From: a virus
Direction: 5' to 3' (one strand)
IMG/VR virus record: IMGVR_UViG_3300021438_000048
Span: 1-33,873 of that record
Length of the DNA: 33,873 nt
Part shown: positions 1 to 5,742 of the stretch, one piece after another
How the letters are laid out: every line of letters starts with the position of its first letter
How positions within the stretch are numbered: the stretch's first letter is position 1
Position numbers and translations under genes: made by a program
Notes under the pieces: generated by a model
Database searches by the model: none
The model's input: the letters and a program-made list of their open reading frames with translations, nothing else
What the model was told of the DNA's origin: nothing

Positions 1-161
1 GTTGGTCTAAAGTCTCCAACTGTGGCTATGTAATACGGGCCACGTTTCATAATCTTACCCAAGCCTTTGGTTGTTGACCAGATGCGACCATTCTCAGAGA
101 CCTGAGAGTCAGCACCTAGCACACACCAACCATCACCTTGAATACCTACAACGGTTGACAT
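1..161 (-). CDS. Ntn-hydrolase, proteasome beta/HslV-like protein (C-terminus cut by window edge)
   Basis: Only the first 53 codons are inside the window. The protein begins Met-Ser-Thr-Val-Val-Gly, followed by an Asp-Gly loop and then LGADSQVS. Laid against the mature N-terminus of HslV and proteasome beta subunits without gaps, Ser2 falls on the catalytic Thr1, the Asp of GADSQ falls on conserved Asp17, and a Lys in GKIMK lies within two residues of Lys33. The downstream YYIATVGDF resembles the second beta strand of that fold. If Met is removed, Ser would be the N-terminal nucleophile; no propeptide is present, as in HslV. The gene starts directly after the TAA of the TOPRIM gene with no spacing, so it belongs to the replication operon. 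A role in proteolysis during infection is inference. Actinobacterial hosts often carry proteasomes. The active-site residues farther along are outside the window, so activity cannot be judged. Confidence 0.7.
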   Translation of the reverse strand, partial: MSTVVGIQGDGWCVLGADSQVSENGRIWSTTKGLGKIMKRGPYYIATVGDFRP

Positions 162-797
162 TTATGCAGCAACTCTTTCGTTAAACCAATCAGGTCCGTG
201 TTGTAATAACACATCATTAACATCTGCATTAGGTGGCAGATGTACAACTGTTGCTTTATCTAATTCTTCTTTGATTCTTTTAGCGAGTTCTTGGCCAGGA
301 TTGCGACCATCTTCTTTAACATCATTGTCCGCAAAGATAAGTATGCGGGAGTAAGGCTCAAATAAGTTCTTGAACCAGGGTTTCCACTGGGATACACCAG
401 CCACTCCAACCGACGGTATGCCAACGACACCCGAAAGTATGATCGTATCAATCTCTCCTTCGCATATGGCGATAGTGTCGCTATGCTTATGCAAATCATT
501 AACATTAAATAGCCCAACCTTTTGACCTGTAGGCCAAAGATACTTTGGTGTTCCATTATCTAGTCTCCTAAACTTCATACCAATAACACCTGATGGTGTC
601 ATATAAGGGATGGATAACATTCCTTCACCAAGTTCGTGTCCACTTGCAGGATCAACCACGCTTCCAAGAAGGTACGTATCTGCGACTTGCTGGCTTATTC
701 CTCGCCCCTGTAGGTAAGAGGCTGTCGCCTCGTTGCGTGACTTGGAGTATCTTTGCGCTACGTCCGTTAGCAAGTTGCGTTGCTTTTCGTTTAACAT
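162..797 (-). CDS. DNA primase, TOPRIM catalytic part
   Basis: The 211-residue protein carries the RNA-polymerase/TOPRIM region of a DnaG/T7 gp4-type primase. Visible are YLQGRGIS near residues 28-35 (typical start of the catalytic core), the TOPRIM glutamate motif ICEGEID at 111-117, and the metal-binding acidic motif ADND at 156-159 followed by a helix with Asp-Gly. It should synthesise RNA primers at the replication fork. It has no zinc-binding domain of its own; that is encoded by the preceding gene in another frame, overlapping by 146 bases. Together they would form a two-subunit primase. Mycobacteriophage L5 is known to have its primase divided into two adjacent genes, so the arrangement has precedent. 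The ATG start is preceded by a weak GGGG-containing stretch inside the overlapping gene. Confidence 0.85.
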   Translation of the reverse strand: MLNEKQRNLLTDVAQRYSKSRNEATASYLQGRGISQQVADTYLLGSVVDPASGHELGEGMLSIPYMTPSGVIGMKFRRLDNGTPKYLWPTGQKVGLFNVNDLHKHSDTIAICEGEIDTIILSGVVGIPSVGVAGVSQWKPWFKNLFEPYSRILIFADNDVKEDGRNPGQELAKRIKEELDKATVVHLPPNADVNDVLLQHGPDWFNERVAA

Positions 798-1017
798 CGT
801 TGAACCCCTTTATGTTTTCTTTCGCCTTAACTAATTCATACACATCACCAACAACATTACATACTAGGCAGTTATATACCTGTATATCTAGGTTGTAGGC
901 TGCGCTTGCGTGTGCGTCGTCGTGTATTACACACTTGCAAGCAACCCAACCGTGCCTATCCTTTACATCTACACCGTAGTGTGTAAGGATGGACGCTAAG
1001 TCAGGTTTATTCTTGAT
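652..1017 (-). CDS. DNA primase zinc-finger part, probable ATC start
   Basis: The open frame encodes an N-terminal primase zinc-binding domain. Counting from the proposed start, the ligands are C29-x2-H32 and C50-x2-C53, with the family's HDD and AS residues between them and GDVYELV after it. The basic C-terminus (RRYVPSWKRG) resembles tails of actinophage primase fragments. The frame is closed by a TGA at 1026-1024, and no ATG, GTG or TTG occurs before the zinc ligands. The first canonical start, a GTG at 843, would delete the whole finger. A GGGTGA Shine-Dalgarno-like element lies six bases before an ATC codon at 1017, which gives a 121-residue protein with a normal N-terminus for this family. 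An ATA at 1023 is the alternative. A frameshift from the upstream nuclease gene or a sequence error are other explanations. It overlaps the TOPRIM gene by 146 bases. Confidence 0.75.
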   Translation of the reverse strand: MKNKPDLASILTHYGVDVKDRHGWVACKCVIHDDAHASAAYNLDIQVYNCLVCNVVGDVYELVKAKENIKGFNDVKRKATQLANGRSAKILQVTQRGDSLLPTGARNKPASRRYVPSWKRG

Positions 1018-1360
1018 TGTTATTCACCCATTGATCTAGTGTTTGTACTACCCAAGCCTGATCTAGGCCTGCGTTACTGCGCTTTACTATTACATAAGAT
1101 GGTGGTGCATAATCTAAGCCACGAGCCTTTGCATAATTACTTGCTTCAGTTGTAGCCTCACGCCAGAACTGTGGCAAATCTAATTTAACTCTAGCCTTTA
1201 ACTCAAATATCATTGGCTTACCTGCTACAAAACAAACGATATCTCCTTCATCATTTGATCCAGCCTTAGATAATCTTTCTGCTAATAATCCTTTTGATCT
1301 AAGCCACTTGAGGATTCCTGTCTCAAAGGCTGCGCCTTTACGCTTGCCATAACTAGACAT
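1007..1360 (-). CDS. PD-(D/E)XK nuclease, Holliday-junction-resolvase-like
   Basis: This 117-residue protein has the layout of a small PD-(D/E)XK endonuclease: a Lys/Arg-rich start (GKRKG), E13 on the first helix, D40 in EGDIVCF, and the E53-L-K55 pair in FELKAR, followed by Gln64 and a helical region. Archaeal Hjc-type resolvases and similar actinophage enzymes show this spacing. It probably resolves branched replication or recombination intermediates before packaging. Its start overlaps the stop of the preceding gene by eight bases, and its own stop lies inside the start of the primase zinc-finger gene. Substrate specificity cannot be read from the sequence. Confidence 0.75.
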   Translation of the reverse strand: MSSYGKRKGAAFETGILKWLRSKGLLAERLSKAGSNDEGDIVCFVAGKPMIFELKARVKLDLPQFWREATTEASNYAKARGLDYAPPSYVIVKRSNAGLDQAWVVQTLDQWVNNNQE

Positions 1361-1835
1361 AAATTATCTCCTCAACTGGTACTCGCCAGCCATTAATAGA
1401 TTCATCCCAATAATCTTCTGTCATATATTCATCTGACTTAAAACTACCATACACTTCTACTTGTGAGTAGTATTCCTCATCAAGAATTTTTGTGCCAAAG
1501 ATATATTTGCCAGCATCTTTATTCCAAAAAGGAATAGCCTTCTGTGTGCGTACAGTTCTTACCTCGTGGTAAGTACCAACATCACCAATATCTTTACGCC
1601 TTGTATGTAATCCATTTGGATACCAAGGTACTGACCAACTTAGATTATATTCTTTAGCAACTGCCCACTCAGATACATTCGCTCTGACATTGGCAAGTAA
1701 CTCGTGTTCTAATCTACCTGCCGCTTTTCCAGCAGCATAGTTAGGTCTATCAACTGAGCCAAACTTAGTGAGCCAACGCTCTACTGCAAGGTTAGTGCAG
1801 ACACGTACCTCATCTTGGCTAAGATCTACAATCAT
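1353..1835 (-). CDS. Unknown protein, possible PD-(D/E)XK-like nuclease
   Basis: The start at 1835 was chosen because the ATG overlaps the previous stop as TAATG; a longer frame to 1877 would overlap that gene by 43 bases. The 160-residue product contains an acidic/basic pattern that could be a degenerate nuclease core: E56 in SEWAVAKE, an HTRRKDIGDVG segment around 77-87, then E91-V-R93 in HEVRTVRT. The Lys usual in the E-x-K motif is Arg here. The rest is rich in aromatic residues and ends in a conserved-looking Trp-Arg-Val-Pro strand. Position among replication and recombination genes fits DNA metabolism. I do not recognise a named family; the nuclease suggestion is inference. Confidence 0.6.
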   Translation of the reverse strand: MIVDLSQDEVRVCTNLAVERWLTKFGSVDRPNYAAGKAAGRLEHELLANVRANVSEWAVAKEYNLSWSVPWYPNGLHTRRKDIGDVGTYHEVRTVRTQKAIPFWNKDAGKYIFGTKILDEEYYSQVEVYGSFKSDEYMTEDYWDESINGWRVPVEEIIYV

Positions 1836-2029
1836 TAACTGGCACTCTTGTCCCCTCTGAGGATTCGTATTGCCCATTCCATACCAGCGTTAAGGCCATC
1901 GCCCCACTCATCTGTTGGATTAATTTTTGCCGCTTCAATCTTTTCTATAAACCTATTGATCTCAACCTTAAGTTCAGCAAGGACTAACTCCTTTACTCTG
2001 AACTCAACATCCATATCGTCAGTCGTCAT
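1835..2029 (-). CDS. Small acidic helical protein, unknown
   Basis: This 64-residue protein begins MTTDDMDVEF and overlaps the helicase gene by 11 bases. A longer frame reaches 2089 but would run through helicase codons, so the shorter start is preferred; an ATG five codons later is also possible. The protein is mostly charged helix (VKELVLAELKVEINRF) ending in a segment with GDGLNAGMEWAIRIL. Small proteins ending in a similar GMEWAIRI-type helix are common in actinophage replication modules, but I know of no assigned function. Its stop is shared with the next start as TAATG. Confidence 0.65.
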   Translation of the reverse strand: MTTDDMDVEFRVKELVLAELKVEINRFIEKIEAAKINPTDEWGDGLNAGMEWAIRILRGDKSAS

Positions 2030-2888
2030 ACTTGTGGGTCCAATCCTGCACGTAATTATGGTTCCTGTTTGGAACACTATAAGTCGCAATTATATCACTA
2101 GTTCTCTCGTTATGTATCATCATACGAGATGCGTCTGCCCACAATGTGACGAACTGATCGCCAGTTGCAGAGTTCTTAGCAAAGCGATTCTTTACACAAG
2201 CAATTCTAAATTCTCCCGTGTCAGGTACTAATGCCACAGTTAAAATCATTTCAGGTAATTGAGATATCTTTCCCTGAATAGACTTACGACTTGGTGGCAA
2301 GTCAGGTTTACCTTCCGCCTCAGAGGTATGGTGTAGTAGAACTACGCCAGCCTCAGTCTCACGAGCGATATGGTGCATAGCCTTTGCGATCTCTCGCAAA
2401 CCTGACCATTCATTCTCGTGCATAGACACAACGTTCATAGCATTATCTACAATAATCATATGAGGATATTGCCCATAAGATTCTGCATATGCTCTGATTG
2501 CTAAGTCAATTTCATCTAGCGTTGGGCTAGGAGAAAAGTCAAATTGTAAATGATCTATTGATTGCAACTCGTGAGTATAAAACTCTTGACCTGCACCGTT
2601 AGCAAAGGCTTCTTCAACTGTAGAAACTTTATGCCCAGAGATCATTGCTGCTGCACGTATGGCTGTTGTATAGCCATCAGTATCTGCTGATATGTACAGC
2701 GTTGGCACCTTCATTTGCACCGCCATCCATAATGCAAGTAAAGATTTACCTGCGTTAGGTGCGCCAGCAATCATTGTCAATTGCCCCCGTCTGAACCTAA
2801 TCCCTTCCGCTTGTAGCGTAGGGAATAGGTCAGGCAGTAGTGCGTAATCATTAGTGCTTTTCGCTGCCGCTTGAGTTAAGGACAGCAT
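2019..2888 (-). CDS. DnaB/RecA-fold replicative helicase
   Basis: The 289-residue ATPase has Walker A GAPNAGKS at 42-49, Walker B MIIVDN at 144-149, LLHHTSE at 184-190 (the sensor histidine region of DnaB/KaiC-type ATPases) and a basic KNRFAKN segment at 233-239 in the place of the arginine finger. There is no N-terminal primase-interaction domain of the DnaB type, so it is a compact RecA-core helicase like those of many actinophages. It should unwind DNA at the fork with the split primase encoded downstream. A recombinase-type RecA function is less likely. No clear Shine-Dalgarno precedes the ATG. Confidence 0.82.
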   Translation of the reverse strand: MLSLTQAAAKSTNDYALLPDLFPTLQAEGIRFRRGQLTMIAGAPNAGKSLLALWMAVQMKVPTLYISADTDGYTTAIRAAAMISGHKVSTVEEAFANGAGQEFYTHELQSIDHLQFDFSPSPTLDEIDLAIRAYAESYGQYPHMIIVDNAMNVVSMHENEWSGLREIAKAMHHIARETEAGVVLLHHTSEAEGKPDLPPSRKSIQGKISQLPEMILTVALVPDTGEFRIACVKNRFAKNSATGDQFVTLWADASRMMIHNERTSDIIATYSVPNRNHNYVQDWTHKYDD

Positions 2889-2894
2889 TAGATA

Positions 2895-3263
2895 TTAACG
2901 TACGAACTTAGGCTCGCATTGATCTGGCGTACCCTTTGGAGATGGACAGAACCATCCCTTCCAAGGCTTAGGCGCATCTGACTTAGACTCACGCCATACT
3001 AGATCGCCGTGCTTACAAGTGTTGCCACCTACTGTGCCAACTACTGTTGCGCCAAGTGCTTGCTTAGCATAAGCAACCGCTGATGGTTGAGTGCGTTGTG
3101 TTGAGTTATTTAACGCACCTGATGTTGCAGCAATTAATGCAGATGTATCTTGAATAGTTGTTAAGCCAACCTCAAGTTCCTTTGCATCGTTTGCATATAC
3201 GTTAACCAAGGTACCATCGGCTAACTTAAAGTTAACCTGTAGTTTTGTACCGTCTTGTGCCAT
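2895..3263 (-). CDS. Unknown protein with C-terminal Cys/His cluster
   Basis: This 122-residue protein follows a strong AAGGAG ribosome-binding site. The first 35 residues look like a beta-rich segment; the middle is Ala/Thr-rich and probably flexible; the C-terminus has C83, H85, C106 and C116 within a Trp-rich region (WKGWFCPSP), a likely zinc site. It sits between the Cas4-like nuclease and the helicase, where phages often encode single-stranded-DNA-binding or recombination accessory proteins, but no OB-fold signature is obvious. Function unknown. Confidence 0.75.
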   Translation of the reverse strand: MAQDGTKLQVNFKLADGTLVNVYANDAKELEVGLTTIQDTSALIAATSGALNNSTQRTQPSAVAYAKQALGATVVGTVGGNTCKHGDLVWRESKSDAPKPWKGWFCPSPKGTPDQCEPKFVR

Positions 3264-3273
3264 TTGTTTCTCC

Positions 3274-3933
3274 TTATTTTATGTTTGCTAGTGGGTCGTA
3301 AACTTGTGCTAGTTCTCCACCAGTAGCGTAGCAGTAATCCTTCACGCCACAAGTGGAACAGGCCATACCTATATTAGGTAGGAATATTTCATTCTCTACA
3401 CCACGAGAGAATTGTGCGAATAGTTCAGTCAGTAGTGGAATAGTCCAGCGGTTTAAACCACTAGCCTCTAGGAACTGAGCCTTCCGTGCTGAGTAGTAGT
3501 AACCTCGTGTTGGTCTTGTACCAAACTTCATCTCCATTGCAGAGGCATAGATGCCCAACTGTAATGATGAGTCAGGTGTGTAAGCACCAGTCTTGAAGTC
3601 AACTACAACTAATTCACCAGCAGATGTAACTGCTATTAGGTCAGCAAATGCTTTAACAAAGACATCACCAAACTGTGAGTTCAATTCAATTTCAATACCA
3701 GGGACACCTTGAGGTGATTCCCAAATGGTCAGACCTGAATCTCTCCAAGCCTCAGTAAAGGCAACAAACATTTGTTTGCCATTGGTATCCCACCAAGCCT
3801 TGTTCTCTTTGTCGGGATTAGCATTGGTGGCTCTGCCACCTCTGCGCCAGTCAACAGGATTTGTTTTAGACTTTGCTTCTGTCTCAGCAATTGCTTCTAG
3901 GAAAACTTCATCCCAAATCTTTTCAAGATTCAC
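3274..3933 (-). CDS. Cas4/RecB-like exonuclease, catalytic C-terminal part
   Basis: The protein holds the PD-(D/E)XK core of a Cas4/AddB-type exonuclease: an acidic IEIEL strand, the FAD motif, VVVDFKTG, the QLGIYAS helix (Gln and Tyr typical of RecB nucleases), and near the end C-x2-C-x5-C in CSTCGVKDYC. Those three cysteines are the usual C-terminal ligands of a 4Fe-4S cluster; the fourth ligand is normally near the N-terminus and is absent here. The missing N-terminal module is encoded separately at 4452-4643. The GTG start is chosen because GGGGG sits six bases ahead; a TTG at 3951 is in frame but lacks this. It overlaps the preceding gene by 11 bases. Likely role: end resection or recombination. 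Confidence 0.82.
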   Translation of the reverse strand: MNLEKIWDEVFLEAIAETEAKSKTNPVDWRRGGRATNANPDKENKAWWDTNGKQMFVAFTEAWRDSGLTIWESPQGVPGIEIELNSQFGDVFVKAFADLIAVTSAGELVVVDFKTGAYTPDSSLQLGIYASAMEMKFGTRPTRGYYYSARKAQFLEASGLNRWTIPLLTELFAQFSRGVENEIFLPNIGMACSTCGVKDYCYATGGELAQVYDPLANIK

Positions 3934-4114
3934 TTGATTCCCCCGCCACAATTTTCTTTGCTGTCTCTAACCCTTTAATTATATCAGCATTTGTTTCTTT
4001 ATCAATCTCAGTCTGAATTAGTTTGCCTAATGCTAAGCGCATCACTACCTCAGTCTCAGCAAAGGCTACTCTAAATGCCTCTTGTCCTACGATCTTTGAT
4101 CTACGTGAACTCAT
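3923..4114 (-). CDS. Small helical protein, unknown
   Basis: The 63-residue protein starts MSSRRSKIVG at an ATG that overlaps the stop of the preceding 44-residue gene as TAATG. It is predicted by eye to be nearly all helix, with a basic start and an acidic end (AGESSES). It is one of three small genes placed between the two parts of the Cas4-like nuclease. No motif recognised; a role as an adaptor of that nuclease is only positional speculation. Confidence 0.65.
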   Translation of the reverse strand: MSSRRSKIVGQEAFRVAFAETEVVMRLALGKLIQTEIDKETNADIIKGLETAKKIVAGESSES

Positions 4115-4248
4115 TAGAACTCCACCGAAAACCAAAAGCATAGAAAATCTATTGTTAGCAAGTAACGATTTAGATTAAACCCTAAACCTAATTGCTTAGA
4201 CATTCCAAAAGCGATATGTTTATTTTTACTCATTATCATTTTATACAT
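4114..4248 (-). CDS. Very small hydrophobic/aromatic protein, unknown
   Basis: This 44-residue reading frame starts at an ATG seven bases after AAGGG, overlapping the zinc-ribbon stop by eight bases; two further ATGs follow in frame. The C-terminus is strongly aromatic (DFLCFWFSVEF), a pattern seen in tiny actinophage proteins encoded near Cas4-like nucleases. The stop overlaps the next start as TAATG, which supports that it is translated. No function is known to me. Confidence 0.6.
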   Translation of the reverse strand: MYKMIMSKNKHIAFGMSKQLGLGFNLNRYLLTIDFLCFWFSVEF

Positions 4249-4459
4249 TTAATTGCCCTTCATATGGTGCGACTGCAAGGCTGTCGCAGAGTAAGCATCG
4301 CATATCCAAGAAATAGATACCGATTGTTCCATCTTCATCAAACTTACATTTGACATTCCAAGTGTCAGAACCACACGGGCATACTCGGATTGGACCAAGC
4401 GACCTGTAGTCTCCTTCTTGTCCTTTATCAGGCTTGACATATGCTATGTCCTTAGCCAT
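4241..4459 (-). CDS. Zinc-ribbon protein, CPCG type
   Basis: The 72-residue protein has C27-x-C29 (CPCGSDTW) and C55-x2-C58 (MRCLLC) separated by a beta-hairpin region, a typical zinc ribbon, with a PYEG tail. Similar ribbons are widespread in actinophage early regions; I know of no defined activity. The start at 4459 overlaps the stop of the nuclease N-terminal part by eight bases and is preferred over an in-frame ATG at 4519 that would run through that gene. Its position between the halves of the split nuclease is notable. Confidence 0.75.
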   Translation of the reverse strand: MAKDIAYVKPDKGQEGDYRSLGPIRVCPCGSDTWNVKCKFDEDGTIGIYFLDMRCLLCDSLAVAPYEGQLNV

Positions 4460-4643
4460 TCTTTTTCTCAAACTCGTTGAGCAAAAACTTTTCTGCTGCT
4501 GAGTGGAATGCTGATCCACCTACGAACCACCACGCTGGAGATTGTGGTGCTTCCAATATTCTCTCCAGTTGATAAGCCTTACCACATCTTATCCACGTTG
4601 AGAATTGACTAAATGATTTATGACCTACTGTTATTTTTTCCAT
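4452..4643 (-). CDS. Cas4/RecB-like exonuclease, separate N-terminal part
   Basis: The 63 residues match the start of Cas4/RecB-type nucleases: KSFSQFSTWIRCGKAYQLER, with C20 as the expected first iron-sulfur ligand, then PAWWFVGGSAFH with the GxxxH motif (G43 to H47). The protein then stops, where a full-length enzyme would continue into the segment that begins the C-terminal part at 3933. The two parts are in different frames (710 bases between starts) and separated by three genes, so this is not a simple intein. It is the first gene after the control region at 4644-4796. No Shine-Dalgarno is evident before the ATG. It may complement the C-terminal part in trans, or be a decayed relic; the intact motifs favour the former. 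Confidence 0.75.
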   Translation of the reverse strand: MEKITVGHKSFSQFSTWIRCGKAYQLERILEAPQSPAWWFVGGSAFHSAAEKFLLNEFEKKNG

Positions 4644-4796
4644 TGGATAAATGTATCAGTGCCTGAGCGTAGCGTGTCAAACAGCGACACGCCAGAGATA
4701 TTTTCAATTGGTTTCAGTTTGACAATCTCCTGAGTGGGATGATTATAATACGAGCGAAGCGAGTGCGGTTGGCGAGAGGACTGCGTCCTCGTAGCC
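4644..4796 (-). promoter_or_regulatory. Control region upstream of replication operon
   Basis: The stretch lies between the lysis-module terminator and the first replication gene. On the minus strand it has a perfect TATAAT hexamer (4747-4742) without a convincing -35, and a TTGTCA hexamer (4725-4720) with an AT-rich element (AATATC) 17 bases on. Two perfect hairpins flank them: GAGGAC/GTCCTC at 4776-4790 with a 3-base loop, and GCGTGTC/GACACGC at 4672-4692 with a 7-base loop. The second would lie in the 5' leader or serve as an operator. Promoter activity is inferred from motifs only. Confidence 0.5.
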
Positions 4797-4831
4797 AAAA
4801 AAAAATAACCCCGCCGATTAAGGCGGGGTTA
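4797..4831 (-). terminator. Intrinsic terminator after the lysis cassette
   Basis: A 10-base-pair stem (TAACCCCGCC with GGCGGGGTTA) and 6-base loop are followed on the minus strand by nine consecutive T residues. Orientation and position just after the holin-like gene show it ends the late message before the replication promoter region. Confidence 0.92.
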
Positions 4832-4844
4832 AGGATATTACTGT

Positions 4845-5033
4845 TTACTTAGAGCCAACACCAAACTCTGGTGAATTTGGGTCAAGCGCTTTCAACGCTG
4901 GTCCTGCAACTGCTGCTAGTCCTGCAGCCAATAGTGCTTTTGGATCTGTGTTGCCTGCAAGGTAAACTGCTCCAACTGCTGCAGCAGCAGCACGGAAGTA
5001 AGACATTGCAATTGCTTTTGCTTTCTTATTCAT
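4845..5033 (-). CDS. Holin-like small membrane protein
   Basis: The 62-residue protein has a basic start (MNKKAKAIAM) followed by an Ala/Leu-rich stretch, roughly residues 12-28 and 32-48, that could form one or two membrane helices, and ends DPNSPEFGVGSK. Short Ala-rich proteins containing DPKALLAA-type segments sit next to lysins in many actinophages and are usually called holins. It directly follows the M15-like peptidase and precedes the terminator. Its expected role is to permeabilise the cytoplasmic membrane at lysis. Assignment is by context and hydrophobicity. Confidence 0.65.
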   Translation of the reverse strand: MNKKAKAIAMSYFRAAAAAVGAVYLAGNTDPKALLAAGLAAVAGPALKALDPNSPEFGVGSK

Positions 5034-5045
5034 TAGGTTCCTTTC

Positions 5046-5426
5046 CTATTTGAACCAAGGGGAAGTGTCATTACCCATACCGTCCTTGACCGATATGTGT
5101 ATGTGGTGGATATGTGGAGACGGACCTGTGTAGGCTCTTTCTCCTTTTTCATTAGACCATATTTTGCCATTATGAATCAGATACTTAACTCGCTTATCTG
5201 TTCTTAATGAAACAAAAAGTTTCTGTGCATCTACCCCATTGGCAGGATCGTGTGTTAAATCTGCAGCGTAACCAGTATCGTGATCTGATTTGATACCAGC
5301 CTTTAAGTCCATCGCTATATGTGCAGCAGATGGCAGTAAGCCATCAGACTTCTTACTACGCTTTGGCCACTTGGCTGTAGCCTGAGACAGTACTGCTTTG
5401 CAGGCTGGCTGTGGTACTACTGGCAT
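5046..5426 (-). CDS. M15-type peptidoglycan peptidase (endolysin)
   Basis: The 126-residue protein carries the zinc-ligand pattern of M15/D-Ala-D-Ala carboxypeptidase-like enzymes: SDH at 47-49 with Asp seven residues on (GYAADL, H-x6-D), and a histidine-rich HIHHIHIS motif at 105-112 supplying the last ligand and catalytic residues. Small single-domain proteins of this type act as endolysins or their peptidase component in actinophages, cutting stem peptides of the cell wall. There is no signal peptide or cell-wall-binding domain, so release would depend on the holin-like gene. The start overlaps the stop of the preceding membrane protein as TAATG. Confidence 0.82.
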   Translation of the reverse strand: MPVVPQPACKAVLSQATAKWPKRSKKSDGLLPSAAHIAMDLKAGIKSDHDTGYAADLTHDPANGVDAQKLFVSLRTDKRVKYLIHNGKIWSNEKGERAYTGPSPHIHHIHISVKDGMGNDTSPWFK

Positions 5427-5737
5427 TACGCTTCCGCCTTTGCTTTAATGATTTCTACTTCAGTCTTTATGATCTGTTGGTTTTCAACTAATTTATCTAC
5501 CTTATTGATAAGACCAGTATGACCATCGTTGTATAGTGCATACTCAATACGATCTAGTCTTCTAGATAATTCATTTAAACATTCAACTATTGGTTTGATT
5601 TGATCCGTTATTTCTTCTATGTGAGATTCAATAGATTTATGTACACCAAATTGAAAGATGCCCCAGAGTACTAGGCATAGGCCACCACCTACGAAACCGT
5701 AGTTGTAAACAATTTGTGATATGTCCATATTCCACAT
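5426..5737 (-). CDS. Membrane-anchored coiled-coil protein of the lysis cassette
   Basis: The 103-residue protein has one hydrophobic segment at about 11-33 (FVGGGLCLVLWGIFQFG) and then a long amphipathic, heptad-like helix rich in Ile, Leu and Glu to the C-terminus. This topology resembles XhlA-like or other holin-associated proteins. It lies directly upstream of the M15 peptidase. A second in-frame ATG at 5728 could be the true start because neither has a clean Shine-Dalgarno. A holin or lysis-accessory role is inferred from context. Confidence 0.7.
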   Translation of the reverse strand: MWNMDISQIVYNYGFVGGGLCLVLWGIFQFGVHKSIESHIEEITDQIKPIVECLNELSRRLDRIEYALYNDGHTGLINKVDKLVENQQIIKTEVEIIKAKAEA

Positions 5738-5742
5738 ACCTA

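Noticed and set aside
652-843. Primase fragment starting at GTG 843
   Set aside because: This canonical start would exclude all zinc ligands although the upstream in-frame sequence is clearly a primase zinc finger; the ATC start at 1017 explains the sequence better.
3934-4451. An intein or simple intron inside the Cas4-like nuclease
   Set aside because: The two parts are in different frames and each has its own start and stop; no intein splicing motifs (initial Cys/Ser with HN end) or obvious group I core were seen. An RNA intron is not fully excluded and is listed as a test.
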